Assembly: GCF_014898095.1 (NCBI RefSeq)
Contig: NZ_CP062946.1
Location: forward strand, 1,922,001 to 1,986,000
Direction of reading: 5' to 3'
DNA: 64,000 bases
Source: Thalassotalea sp. LPB0316
GTDB lineage: Bacteria; Pseudomonadota; Gammaproteobacteria; Enterobacterales; Alteromonadaceae
The notes beneath the pieces are model-generated. The model had not been told where the DNA came from. It saw nothing but the letters and a program-made list of their open reading frames with translations, and searched no databases. The translations under genes were made by a program, and so were the position numbers. Below, one piece after another: positions 55,918 through 64,000 of the stretch (positions are counted from its first letter, which is position 1; every line of letters begins with the position of its first letter).

Positions 55918-56853
55918 GTGACAGACCAATTAAATGATCAACTACTCTCTGAGCTTTTTACGATCAATGATTTTGTAAGGTTTGGCGCAAGTGCGTTTAA
56001 TCAGGCGGGGCTCTATTTTGGTCATGGTACCGACAACGCATGGGATGAAGCCGTTTTTCTGACCATGTTTACCTTAAATTTACCTGACAATTTATTTGCT
56101 CAAGTAGGTGATTGTAAATTAACCAAGCAAGAAAAGGTTGAGCTAGTTGCTATTTTTAAACGTCGCATTGATGAAGAAATTCCAGCGGCTTATCTCACCA
56201 ATCAAGCTAACTTTGCTGGTTTGCCTTTTTATGTTGACGAGCGTGTTTTAGTGCCGCGTTCACCAATTGGCGAACTCATTCAGCAACAATTTAAGCAGCA
56301 ATTACCTAAAGGTTTAAAACCTGAGCGTATTTTAGATTTATGTACCGGCAGCGGTTGTATTGCAATAGCTTGTGCTTATCAGTTTCCCGATGCTGAAGTC
56401 GATGCAGTTGACTTAAGTATTGATGCCTTAAACGTGTGTCAAATTAACATTGAAAGCCACGGTTTGATGGAACAAGTTATTCCAATTCAATCTGATATTT
56501 TCTCTGGGGTTGAAGGGCAGGTTTATGATTTAATTGTGACTAATCCACCTTATGTTGACCAAGAAGATGTCGATGCGCTTCCCAAAGAGTTTCTTCACGA
56601 GCCTGAAATGGGCTTGGGCAGTGGCAGTGATGGCTTAGACATCACCCGAAAAATACTGGCACAAGCGTCAGCGCATTTAACTGAGCAGGGCGTGTTGATT
56701 TGTGAAGTCGGTAATTCACAAGTCCACCTACAAGTTGAATATCCAGAGGTTGACTTTACTTGGTTAACTTTTGAAAAAGGTGGCCATGGGGTGTTTATGT
56801 TAACCAAAGCACAATTAGAACAACATTTAGCAATTTTTCGAGCAAGAGCGTAA
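55918..56853 (+). CDS. prmB: 50S ribosomal protein L3 N5-glutamine methyltransferase
   Basis: A 311-residue SAM-dependent methyltransferase starting at GTG 55918. It has a helical N-terminal domain, 'PAAYLTNQANFAGLPFYVDERVLVPRSPIGELI', the SAM loop 'ILDLCTGSGCIAIACA' and the catalytic 'DLIVTNPPYVDQEDV'. PrmB methylates a glutamine of L3 during 50S assembly. aroC starts 3 bp after its stop, so the two are cotranscribed. Confidence 0.94.
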   Translation: MTDQLNDQLLSELFTINDFVRFGASAFNQAGLYFGHGTDNAWDEAVFLTMFTLNLPDNLFAQVGDCKLTKQEKVELVAIFKRRIDEEIPAAYLTNQANFAGLPFYVDERVLVPRSPIGELIQQQFKQQLPKGLKPERILDLCTGSGCIAIACAYQFPDAEVDAVDLSIDALNVCQINIESHGLMEQVIPIQSDIFSGVEGQVYDLIVTNPPYVDQEDVDALPKEFLHEPEMGLGSGSDGLDITRKILAQASAHLTEQGVLICEVGNSQVHLQVEYPEVDFTWLTFEKGGHGVFMLTKAQLEQHLAIFRARA

Positions 56854-56856
56854 TTC

Positions 56857-57942
56857 ATGTCAGGTAATACATTTGGAAAGTTATTCACCGTTACAACTTT
56901 TGGTGAGAGTCACGGCTTAGGTTTAGGCGCAATTATCGACGGTTGCCCGCCGGGGATTGAATTATCTGAAGCTGATTTACAACTTGATTTAGATCGCAGA
57001 AAACCCGGAACTTCAAGGTATACAACGGCGCGCCGTGAAGCAGACGAAGTTAAGATTATGTCTGGTGTTTTTGAAGGTAAAACCACAGGAACGCCAATTG
57101 GTTTAATCATTGAAAATACCGACCAACGCTCAAAGGATTACGGTAATATTGCCCAATCATTTCGCCCAGGGCACGCCGATTATACCTATAGCCAAAAATA
57201 TGGCTTTAGAGATTATCGCGGCGGTGGCCGCTCGTCTGCCCGTGAAACGGCGATGCGCGTTGCAGCAGGCGCGGTCGCTAAAAAATATTTGAAACAAAAA
57301 CTCGGTATTGAAATTCACGGTTGTGTCAGTCAAATTGCTGATATTAAAGCAGAGCAGTTCGATTGGCAGCAAGTTGAAGAAAATGCGTTTTTCTTCCCTG
57401 ATGCAACGAAACTTGAGCAACTAGATGAGTTATTGCGCGGTATTATTCGCCAGAAAGACTCGATTGGTGCCAAAGTGACGGTTGTTGCTAAGCACGTACC
57501 TGTTGGCCTTGGTGAGCCTATATTTGATCGTTTAGATGCCGATATTGCTCATGCATTAATGGGGATCAATGCTGTTAAGGGCGTTGAAATTGGCGATGGC
57601 TTTGAGGTTGTTAATCAAAAGGGCTCTGAGCACAGAGATGAATTAACGCCCGATGGTTTTGCGACTAATCACGCCGGTGGCGTACTCGGTGGTATTTCGT
57701 CAGGCCAAGATATCGTTGCTCATATGGCACTAAAGCCAACGTCGAGTATTGGCGTGAGTGGCAAAACGATTGATGTCGATGGTAAAGAAATGGATATTGT
57801 TACCAAAGGGAGACACGATCCGTGTGTGGGTATTCGCGCAGTGCCAATTGCCGAAGCGATGCTAGCACTAACCTTAATGGATCACTTTATGCGCAACCGA
57901 GGACAAAATGCTGACGTAAATTGTCAGACACCGAAAATTTAA
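56857..57942 (+). CDS. aroC: Chorismate synthase
   Basis: AroC converts EPSP to chorismate, the last shikimate step, with reduced FMN. The 361-residue protein carries '[25 protein letters not shown]', '[45 protein letters not shown]' and '[25 protein letters not shown]', all signature regions. Normal length. A hairpin region (57961-58001) follows, before the convergent lipA. Confidence 0.96.
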   Translation: MSGNTFGKLFTVTTFGESHGLGLGAIIDGCPPGIELSEADLQLDLDRRKPGTSRYTTARREADEVKIMSGVFEGKTTGTPIGLIIENTDQRSKDYGNIAQSFRPGHADYTYSQKYGFRDYRGGGRSSARETAMRVAAGAVAKKYLKQKLGIEIHGCVSQIADIKAEQFDWQQVEENAFFFPDATKLEQLDELLRGIIRQKDSIGAKVTVVAKHVPVGLGEPIFDRLDADIAHALMGINAVKGVEIGDGFEVVNQKGSEHRDELTPDGFATNHAGGVLGGISSGQDIVAHMALKPTSSIGVSGKTIDVDGKEMDIVTKGRHDPCVGIRAVPIAEAMLALTLMDHFMRNRGQNADVNCQTPKI

Positions 57943-57960
57943 AGGTTAAAAGGTTGAAAG

Positions 57961-58007
57961 GTCGGAAAGAAAAAAGGTTAAAAACCTTTAAACCTTCCGA
58001 CTTTTAT
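57961..58007. terminator. Bidirectional terminator between aroC and lipA
   Basis: GTCGGAA (57961-57967) pairs with TTCCGAC (57995-58001), enclosing an AAAGG/CCTTT inner stem, followed by TTTT on the plus strand. Confidence 0.6.
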
Positions 58008-58016
58008 CATTGAAAC

Positions 58017-58985
58017 CTATTTCACTTCTTCGCCAGCAGCTTGTTTGTCGGCGTGGTAGCTCGAACGAACAAGTGGGCCACACGCTGCGTGTTCAAAGCC
58101 CATTTTTTCTGCTTCTCGTTTAAACATTTCAAATTCATCTGGGTGAACGTAACGTTCAACCGGCAAGTGATGCTTGCTCGGCTGTAAGTATTGGCCAATC
58201 GTTAACATGGTGACACCATGGGCACGCAGATCGCGCATTACTTCTAAAATTTCTTCATTGGTTTCACCTAAACCCACCATTAAACCCGACTTAGTTGGTA
58301 CGTTAGGGTTAGCCTCACCAAATTTTTTCAATAAATCGAGTGACCATTGATAATTTGCCCCAGGGCGAGCCTTAGTATACAAACGCGGCGCTGTTTCAAG
58401 GTTATGGTTAAACACATGTGGTGGATGCTGGTTTAAAATCTCTAAGGCTTTATCCATACGACCACGAAAATCTGGCACTAAAATTTCAACCTTAGTATTT
58501 GGTGCGTGCTTATCAATTTCTTTGATACATTCTGCGAATTGGCTAGCACCACCATCACGTAAATCATCACGGTCTACTGACGTGATAACCACATATTTTA
58601 ACGCCATGTCTTTTAGGGTTAATGCGAGTTTTTCTGGCTCATTGGCATCGGGTGCTAATGGGCGACCGTGACCAACATCACAAAACGGGCAACGACGAGT
58701 ACAAATGTCACCTAAAATCATAAAGGTTGCTGTACCGTGGTTGAAACACTCGGAAAGGTTAGGGCACGAGGCTTCTTCACATACTGAGTGGAGGTTGTGT
58801 TTTCTCAAAGATTGCTTGATGTGATCAATACGCTCAGAGCTGCGCGGTAGTTTTATTCGTAACCAGTCGGGTTTACGTAACATGGTTTCGCGCTCAGAAG
58901 GCACAACTTTGATTGGGATATGTGCCATTTTGTCGGCATCACGTAATTTAGTACCCGGTGTAATGCGTGAAGATTTAGTTGTCAT
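58017..58985 (-). CDS. lipA: Lipoyl synthase
   Basis: A radical-SAM enzyme that inserts two sulfurs into octanoyl groups on lipoyl domains. The 322-residue protein has both iron-sulfur motifs, the auxiliary '[12 protein letters not shown]' and the radical-SAM 'CTRRCPFC', then '[20 protein letters not shown]' and '[19 protein letters not shown]'. It overlaps lipB by 11 bp. Confidence 0.96.
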   Translation of the reverse strand: MTTKSSRITPGTKLRDADKMAHIPIKVVPSERETMLRKPDWLRIKLPRSSERIDHIKQSLRKHNLHSVCEEASCPNLSECFNHGTATFMILGDICTRRCPFCDVGHGRPLAPDANEPEKLALTLKDMALKYVVITSVDRDDLRDGGASQFAECIKEIDKHAPNTKVEILVPDFRGRMDKALEILNQHPPHVFNHNLETAPRLYTKARPGANYQWSLDLLKKFGEANPNVPTKSGLMVGLGETNEEILEVMRDLRAHGVTMLTIGQYLQPSKHHLPVERYVHPDEFEMFKREAEKMGFEHAACGPLVRSSYHADKQAAGEEVK

Positions 58986-59634
58986 ATTCTGCTTTTAACC
59001 CTGATTCATAGCTAACATCTGTAGCTTTAAATAATGTAATGAGTTCTTCAGTCAGTGCTGTGCCTGCCTCTGAAACGGTTTGTGGGCCGTTTAAATTCTT
59101 TGTTTGGATCATTTCTAAGCCAGCGTAACCGCATGGATTAATGCGCAAAAAAGGCTCTAGATCCATATCAATATTAAGTGCTAGGCCGTGGAATGAGCAG
59201 CCTTTTCTAACTCGAAGCCCGAGTGATGCGATTTTCTTCTCGTCAACGTAAACACCCGGCGCATCAGGTTTAGCGTAGGCGGTAATATCGTACTTTGCTA
59301 AACACGCGATAATGGCGTTTTCAATTAACGTGACAAGCTCACGGACCCCCATTTTGCGTCGGCGCAGATTGATCATAAAGTAGATAACTTGCTGTCCTGG
59401 GCCGTGATAAGTGACTTGACCACCGCGATCGACTTGCACTACCGGAATATCGCCAGGCATTAACAGGTGTTCTTCTTTACCGGCTTGGCCTTGAGTGAAC
59501 ACTGGCGGGTGCTCTACTAACCATAATTCATCAGTGACAGTCTCGTCACGTTCGTCAGTAAACTTTTGCATAGCATGCCAAACCCGAGTGTATTCCATAT
59601 CGGCAAGCTGTCGAATAATTAACGAATTTTGCAA
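58975..59634 (-). CDS. lipB: Octanoyltransferase
   Basis: LipB moves octanoyl from ACP to lipoyl domains, feeding LipA. The 219-residue protein has '[24 protein letters not shown]', '[26 protein letters not shown]' (catalytic lysine region) and '[13 protein letters not shown]' (catalytic cysteine). Starts upstream of lipA in the same direction. Confidence 0.95.
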   Translation of the reverse strand: MQNSLIIRQLADMEYTRVWHAMQKFTDERDETVTDELWLVEHPPVFTQGQAGKEEHLLMPGDIPVVQVDRGGQVTYHGPGQQVIYFMINLRRRKMGVRELVTLIENAIIACLAKYDITAYAKPDAPGVYVDEKKIASLGLRVRKGCSFHGLALNIDMDLEPFLRINPCGYAGLEMIQTKNLNGPQTVSEAGTALTEELITLFKATDVSYESGLKAEYDN

Positions 59635-59716
59635 GTTTATCTCTCGTTTATTTGGTTTTTGCTGATTATAGCGAAACTTTATATCAATATCATGGTAATT
59701 GATGAAGTGTTTGCTG

Positions 59717-59980
59717 TTATAAAACGTATCTCACTTGTTCGATATCATTAAGTGTTTTATAGATCAGCTCTATGTGCTCTTTTGACGTCACTGTTACGGG
59801 TACAGAAACTGAGTGGTAATTACCTTTCGAGCTAGGCTTGATCGTTGTCGTGTAATCGCCAGGCGTGTGTTTTTGCAATTCGGCAATAATTAAGTCAGGC
59901 AACTCGTCACAAGCTACCCCCATCACTTTAAAGTTCAATACGGTAGGGAAGTCTAAAAGTTCATCAAACTTAGTTTTCAT
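59717..59980 (-). CDS. ybeD: YbeD family regulator (DUF493)
   Basis: An 87-residue ACT-like protein: '[21 protein letters not shown]', '[24 protein letters not shown]', '[15 protein letters not shown]'. The ATG at 59980 gives the family length; the upstream TTG is not used. It sits between dacA and lipB as in E. coli. The family resembles the regulatory domain of allosteric enzymes; function is not settled. Confidence 0.92.
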   Translation of the reverse strand: MKTKFDELLDFPTVLNFKVMGVACDELPDLIIAELQKHTPGDYTTTIKPSSKGNYHSVSVPVTVTSKEHIELIYKTLNDIEQVRYVL

Positions 59981-60111
59981 TGCAGTACTCTTAATCAATC
60001 AAGCGTTGTTTACCCTTATATGCAGGGTAAAAATTCGCGATATTTTAACATGGATTGATAGATGGGGCTATGAACAAGTTTTTTAAAGACTGGCGATTGG
60101 TTATAAGGCAA

Positions 60112-60141
60112 AAAAAATCCCAGCTAAGCTGGGATTTTTAG
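60112..60141 (-). terminator. Terminator after dacA
   Basis: AAAAATCCCAGC-TTA-GCTGGGATTTTTTTT on the minus strand, just after the dacA stop. Confidence 0.9.
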
Positions 60142-60155
60142 AAAAGTTTTGGCGA

Positions 60156-61343
60156 TTAGTTTTCAAATTGCAGCTTAATATAGTCGACAAACTGCGAGAA
60201 CATACTACCTTCGTCAACTTCTTTTAACGCTACCAGTGGGTATGAGGCGATATCTTCACCTTCTAACTGTAGGAATAATTTACCAACTACTTGGCCTTTT
60301 TGAATTGGGGCGATAAGTTGCTCATTTAACTCAAAATTTGCTTTCAAATTTTTTCGTTGGCCACGAGGAATGGTAATAGGTGTATCCGTTAAAATGCCTA
60401 AGCCGACAGTTTCGACATCACCCATCCATACGCGGTGATCAGCAAATTTGTCACCTGCTTTATAAGGTGTAAATGTTTCGAAGAATCTAAAACCGTAGTT
60501 GAGTAACTTTTTACTCTCAACTTTACGAGCTCGCTCGCTTTCCGTGCCCATAACCACACTGACTAATCGCATGTCGCCTTTGGTTGCAGAGGTCACCAAG
60601 CTATAGCCTGCTTGTGACGTGTGGCCGGTTTTAATGCCATCGACATTCATGCTTTTATCCCACAATAAGCTATTGCGGTTATATTGTTTAATATTGTTGT
60701 AGGTGAATGACTTTTGCTTGTAAAGCACATATTCACTTGGTACATCGCGAATTAGTGCGATAGCAAGCGTTGCCATGTCACGTGGTGTTGTAACATGCTC
60801 TTGGCTGTCTAAACCATGGCTGTTTTCAAAGAATGAGCTTGTCATGCCCAGCTGTGTAGCATAGCTGTTCATCATATCGGCAAAAGCACCTTCACTGCCG
60901 GCAATATGCTCAGCCATGGCGACACACGCATCGTTACCTGAGGCCACAATAATCCCTTGATTTAGCTCATCTACAGTGACTTCAGTGCCGACTTCAATAA
61001 ACATTTTTGACGACTCAGGAAAGTTTTTTGCCCAAGCCGCTTCACTGATCATGACTTTGTCTGTGGGGCTGATATTACCGAGCGCAATCTCTTTACCAAT
61101 AACGTAACTTGTCATCATTTTGGTTAAGCTCGCTGGCGCTAATTGACTATCGGCATTACCTTCGGCAATGACTTTACCCGTTGTGTAGTCAATTAATATA
61201 TGACCTTTAGCATTTACTTGCGGTGGCTCGGGAATAATTGCAGCTTGTGCAATCGACATTGCTGATAAGGTAACTGCGCTGATAAGTGAGAAAAGTGTAA
61301 AACGAGATTTTGGTGATTTTCTAGAGGCCAAAGCTTTGGTCAT
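60156..61343 (-). CDS. dacA: D-alanyl-D-alanine carboxypeptidase (PBP5 type)
   Basis: A 395-residue low-molecular-mass PBP. A signal peptide (about 1-35, cleaved near 'SIAQA') is followed by 'APASLTKMMTSYVIGK' (SxxK), 'IVASGNDACVAMAEHIAGSE' (SxN) and 'VDGIKTGHTSQAGYSLVTSA' (KTG). A C-terminal amphipathic helix 'SMFSQFVDYIKLQF' anchors it to the inner membrane. It trims the terminal D-Ala of peptidoglycan stem peptides and maintains cell shape. Confidence 0.95.
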   Translation of the reverse strand: MTKALASRKSPKSRFTLFSLISAVTLSAMSIAQAAIIPEPPQVNAKGHILIDYTTGKVIAEGNADSQLAPASLTKMMTSYVIGKEIALGNISPTDKVMISEAAWAKNFPESSKMFIEVGTEVTVDELNQGIIVASGNDACVAMAEHIAGSEGAFADMMNSYATQLGMTSSFFENSHGLDSQEHVTTPRDMATLAIALIRDVPSEYVLYKQKSFTYNNIKQYNRNSLLWDKSMNVDGIKTGHTSQAGYSLVTSATKGDMRLVSVVMGTESERARKVESKKLLNYGFRFFETFTPYKAGDKFADHRVWMGDVETVGLGILTDTPITIPRGQRKNLKANFELNEQLIAPIQKGQVVGKLFLQLEGEDIASYPLVALKEVDEGSMFSQFVDYIKLQFEN

Positions 61344-61441
61344 AGTTTACCTTTTTATGTCTAATCTTATGAGGAGTCAAAATTGCCAAGTAGTATATCA
61401 CTTTTAGACGACTTGGCTATGTGCGATCCAGCGCGAATTTT

Positions 61442-62281
61442 CTACATTGTGACTTTTTTACTAAAAGCTTCTGGGTAGCCGGAAGATTTTATCATCGCAA
61501 GCAGTTCATCGGCTTCATCTTGTGTAGCAATTGGACCAAGCTGAACCCGAAAAATTCCATTTATTTCATCTGTTTGAACTGGTTTTTGATACAGTGAGGT
61601 CAAAGCATTGACCAGTGAATCTGCCATTGTTGGATTTTTGGTGGCAAAAATTTGAATTATGTAAGCATCTGTTACGGGCTCGCTAACAGTGGCTGTAACT
61701 TCGTTCGACTGTGGGTTTAGGCTAGGCAGTTTTTCTTCACTCGCCTTAACTTGAGCCGTTTGAGAGCGCTCAATAATATCAACGCGGACGTTAGCCGTAC
61801 CATTTTTTAGCATGTCTAACTTGTAGGCAGCGCTAAAGCTTAAATCGATAACGCGACCCGGATGAAAAGGTCCACGGTCATTGACCCGAACTACAACGGT
61901 TTTGTTGTTATCAAGGTTGGTCACTTTAACATAAGACGGCAGTGGCAGGTGTTTGTGAGCCGCACTCATCGCGTACATATTATAAATTTCACCATTTGAG
62001 GTTAAATGACCGTGAAATTTTTCGCCATAATAGGACGCGATACCTACTTCCGAGAAATCTTTAGACGACTTCATTACCTTGTAGTGTTTACCCCTGACCG
62101 TGTAATCACGGTTGCCACCACGAGAGGGAGGCTCAAAGGTAGGAATAGCATCTTCAAGTTCACTGTTGGTTGGCAAGCGAGACGGTGTGGTGTCGTGTTT
62201 CTGACTATAGCGAGAGGTGCTAACACAGCCAGAGAGTAAGCTAGCGACTAGACCAAGAACTAAGACGTTTTTTACGAGCAT
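61442..62281 (-). CDS. rlpA: Septal ring lytic transglycosylase RlpA family lipoprotein
   Basis: The ATG at 62281 follows AAAGG by six bases; an in-frame GTG at 62296 is the alternative. The 279-residue precursor has a lipobox 'LVASLLSGCVS', then a double-psi beta-barrel 'VGIASYYGEKFHGHLTSNGEIYNMYAMSAAHKHLPLPSYVKVTNLDNNKTVVVRVNDRGPFHPGRVIDLS'-type region, and a C-terminal SPOR domain ('YIIQIFATKNPTMADSLVNAL'). It cleaves or binds peptidoglycan stripped of peptides at the septum. Confidence 0.93.
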   Translation of the reverse strand: MLVKNVLVLGLVASLLSGCVSTSRYSQKHDTTPSRLPTNSELEDAIPTFEPPSRGGNRDYTVRGKHYKVMKSSKDFSEVGIASYYGEKFHGHLTSNGEIYNMYAMSAAHKHLPLPSYVKVTNLDNNKTVVVRVNDRGPFHPGRVIDLSFSAAYKLDMLKNGTANVRVDIIERSQTAQVKASEEKLPSLNPQSNEVTATVSEPVTDAYIIQIFATKNPTMADSLVNALTSLYQKPVQTDEINGIFRVQLGPIATQDEADELLAMIKSSGYPEAFSKKVTM

Positions 62282-62331
62282 GGCAACCTTTATCACTGGA
62301 TTTGAAATCTCGCCGAGGTTTCACTGTTTCT

Positions 62332-63462
62332 TTAAGCAATAAAGCGTCGGCGCGTACCTATCGCCATAAGCATGCCAAATCCTGCCATCAATGTCACCAT
62401 TGATGTACCGCCATAACTAATTAATGGCAATGGCACACCAACCACCGGCAACAAGCCAGACACCATACCGATGTTGACAAATACGTAGACAAAAAAGGTG
62501 AGGGTAATACTACCGGCAAGCAGTTTAGTAAAGGCATTTTGGGCTTTGACCGCTATCCACAATCCGCGCATCACAATAGCCAAATAAACTAACAGTAAGC
62601 CGATCACTCCGATCAAACCAAACTCTTCACTAAAAACCGCGAAGATAAAGTCGGTATGGCGCTCAGGTAAAAACTCTAATTGCGATTGAGTACCTTGTAA
62701 CCAACCTTTACCCCAGATACCGCCAGAGCCAATTGCGATTTTTGACTGGATAATGTGGTAACCGGAGCCCAAGGGATCTTGCTCAGGATTTAAAAAAGTT
62801 AATACGCGTTGTTTTTGATAATCTTTCATCAAAAACATCCACATAATTGGTGTAAATGCTGAAGCAAGGCCAACACAGCTGCCAATTAGCTTCCAACTCG
62901 CTCCGGCTAAAAAAATAACAAAAAGCCCTGAACTTGCGATTAGCAAGGACGTGCCCAAATCAGGTTGTCGGGCAATGAGCAAGGTCGGGATTAGCACCAA
63001 AATAAAAGCAATTAAAATGCGACTGAGTTTAGCGGGCAAATCGTATTGGCTGATATACCATGCGATCATTATTGGCACGATAAGCTTCATAATTTCTGAT
63101 GGTTGAAATTTCATAAAACCTAAGTCTAACCAGCGTTGAGCTCCCTTGCCGACATGACCAACAAGCAGCACGGCAACTAACATCAAAGCACCAATAATAA
63201 AAAGTGGCACGGCCCACTTGCGATAAATCAGCGGATTGATTTGCGCAATGGCAAACATGACTACCAATGAGATACCTAGCCGAGTTACTTGGCGCTTAAC
63301 TAAGCCAATATCCTGTCCACCTGCGCTATAGACAATAAATAGCCCAAGTGACATCAATACCAACAGGCCAATAAGTAGCGGTAAATCAATATGGATCTGT
63401 TGCCAAAAGGTTGGTTTTTTGGCTTGGTCGTGACCAATTCTTGATGACATTCTTGACGACAC
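62332..63462 (-). CDS. rodA: Peptidoglycan glycosyltransferase RodA
   Basis: A 376-residue SEDS protein with about ten membrane segments. Landmarks are 'RQPDLGTSLLIASSGLFVIFLAGASW', 'LEFLPERHTDFIFAVFSEEFGLIG' and 'GVPLPLISYGGTSMVTLMAGFGMLMAIG'. It polymerises glycan strands for cell elongation with PBP2. The GTG start shares its G with the mrdA TAG stop (TAGTG) and has AAGGTGG upstream; an ATG at 63450 is an alternative. Confidence 0.95.
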   Translation of the reverse strand: MSSRMSSRIGHDQAKKPTFWQQIHIDLPLLIGLLVLMSLGLFIVYSAGGQDIGLVKRQVTRLGISLVVMFAIAQINPLIYRKWAVPLFIIGALMLVAVLLVGHVGKGAQRWLDLGFMKFQPSEIMKLIVPIMIAWYISQYDLPAKLSRILIAFILVLIPTLLIARQPDLGTSLLIASSGLFVIFLAGASWKLIGSCVGLASAFTPIMWMFLMKDYQKQRVLTFLNPEQDPLGSGYHIIQSKIAIGSGGIWGKGWLQGTQSQLEFLPERHTDFIFAVFSEEFGLIGVIGLLLVYLAIVMRGLWIAVKAQNAFTKLLAGSITLTFFVYVFVNIGMVSGLLPVVGVPLPLISYGGTSMVTLMAGFGMLMAIGTRRRFIA

Positions 63463-64000
63463 TAATGACCACCTTGTCTTGGGTTCATGTGATAATGCTC
63501 ACTGTGATGCGGATGAATCGCAATGTTTTGGCTTTCGATAACGCGATTGCCAAAGTATTGGTCCATAATTTGGCGGGCTACTGGCGCTGCGTTCGCTCCA
63601 CCACCGCCTTTGGCGACGTTTTCTATCGCTACAGCAACAACTATTTCAGGGTTTTCATAGGGAGCAAAAGCAATAAACATCGCATTATCGCGTTTGTTTT
63701 CTTGAATTTTTTCCGCTTCGTATTCTTCGTCTTCACCTAGGCTAGCAACCTGCGCTGAGCCCGTTTTACCTGCCGCATCATATTGAGTACCAACAAAAGC
63801 TGGGTGAGCTGTTGCGCCGACTTTTTGCACCGTATTGTGCATAGCATCTAACACTTCATTCCAGTGTTGATGATTTTTAAGTTGTACCGGTGGCTTATCT
63901 TCTATTTGATAAGGGGTTTGCTCGCTAGCTTGATGATCTGTTGCAAATCCCGCCTCAACCTCCGTTGTCGCTCTCAATAGGTGTGGGGTTTTGATTTCGC
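63462..64000 (-). CDS. mrdA: Penicillin-binding protein 2, C-terminal part (5' end outside window)
   Basis: The frame is open to the window end, so only about 179 C-terminal residues are seen. The transpeptidase KTG box is 'YDAAGKTGSAQVASL', followed by 'AMFIAFAPYENPEIVVAVAIENVAKGGGGANAAPVARQIMDQYF', typical of PBP2. It crosslinks peptidoglycan in the elongasome with RodA. The reading frame ends in TAG overlapping rodA. Confidence 0.94.
   Translation of the reverse strand, partial: EIKTPHLLRATTEVEAGFATDHQASEQTPYQIEDKPPVQLKNHQHWNEVLDAMHNTVQKVGATAHPAFVGTQYDAAGKTGSAQVASLGEDEEYEAEKIQENKRDNAMFIAFAPYENPEIVVAVAIENVAKGGGGANAAPVARQIMDQYFGNRVIESQNIAIHPHHSEHYHMNPRQGGH

Overview
The window looks like a chromosomal segment of an AT-rich marine gammaproteobacterium. 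The conserved run mrdA-rodA-rlpA-dacA-ybeD-lipB-lipA, the fadIJ and prmB-aroC pairs, and an ECF sigma factor/DUF3379/putP neighbourhood point to Alteromonadales, probably Colwelliaceae (Colwellia/Thalassotalea-like). That placement is inferred from gene content, not from a search.

Layout. 1-16.9 kb is a surface-glycan locus, all on +: a truncated GT4 glycosyltransferase, a DUF6270 + alpha/beta-hydrolase fusion followed by the same two domains as separate genes, a small unknown ORF, a CgeB-like and a GT2 glycosyltransferase (each with an N-terminal coiled coil), three GT4 enzymes, and the sugar-nucleotide genes galU, rfbB, manC and manB. 16.9-25.7 kb holds a long array of palindromic repeats and then sulfate assimilation: cysD, an intervening four-helix-bundle gene, cysN, an SLC13 permease, cysC and a DHH phosphoesterase. 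Two minus-strand intergenic stretches flank this block and look like CsrA-binding (CsrB/RsmY-type) small RNAs. 25.7-29 kb holds galE and a 111-bp repeat array with an IS110/IS1111-type element inserted in one repeat. 29-34 kb holds an ECF sigma/DUF3379 pair, putP, an EAL-HDOD protein and an EamA transporter. 34.2-41.2 kb (minus) is a MoxR/DUF58/DUF4381/BatA/BatB/BatD operon. 41.4-42.35 kb is an eight-unit 122-bp repeat array. 42.5-46 kb is fadIJ behind a FadR-like operator. 46.1-51.6 kb holds small proteins, including a 14-residue tandem-repeat secreted peptide, and a 1502-residue propeller-PAS-GGDEF-EAL sensor. 51.7-58 kb holds an M16 peptidase, sixA, smrB, prmB and aroC. 58-64 kb (minus) holds the lipoate and cell-elongation genes, ending inside mrdA.

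The glycan genes work together: GalU and GalE supply UDP-glucose and UDP-galactose, ManB and ManC supply GDP-mannose, RfbB makes dTDP-4-keto-6-deoxyglucose, and the glycosyltransferases and putative esterases assemble and decorate a polysaccharide. CysD/CysN and CysC make APS and PAPS; the DHH enzyme may remove pAp.

The most unusual signals lie outside ordinary genes: four palindrome-repeat families (one with the ATTCCC-N8-GGGAAT form of Neisseria dRS3), the IS1111-type insertion with a candidate bridge RNA, the two Csr-type sRNA candidates, the tandem-repeat micropeptide with an adjacent 34-residue ORF, and the DUF6270/hydrolase gene set.
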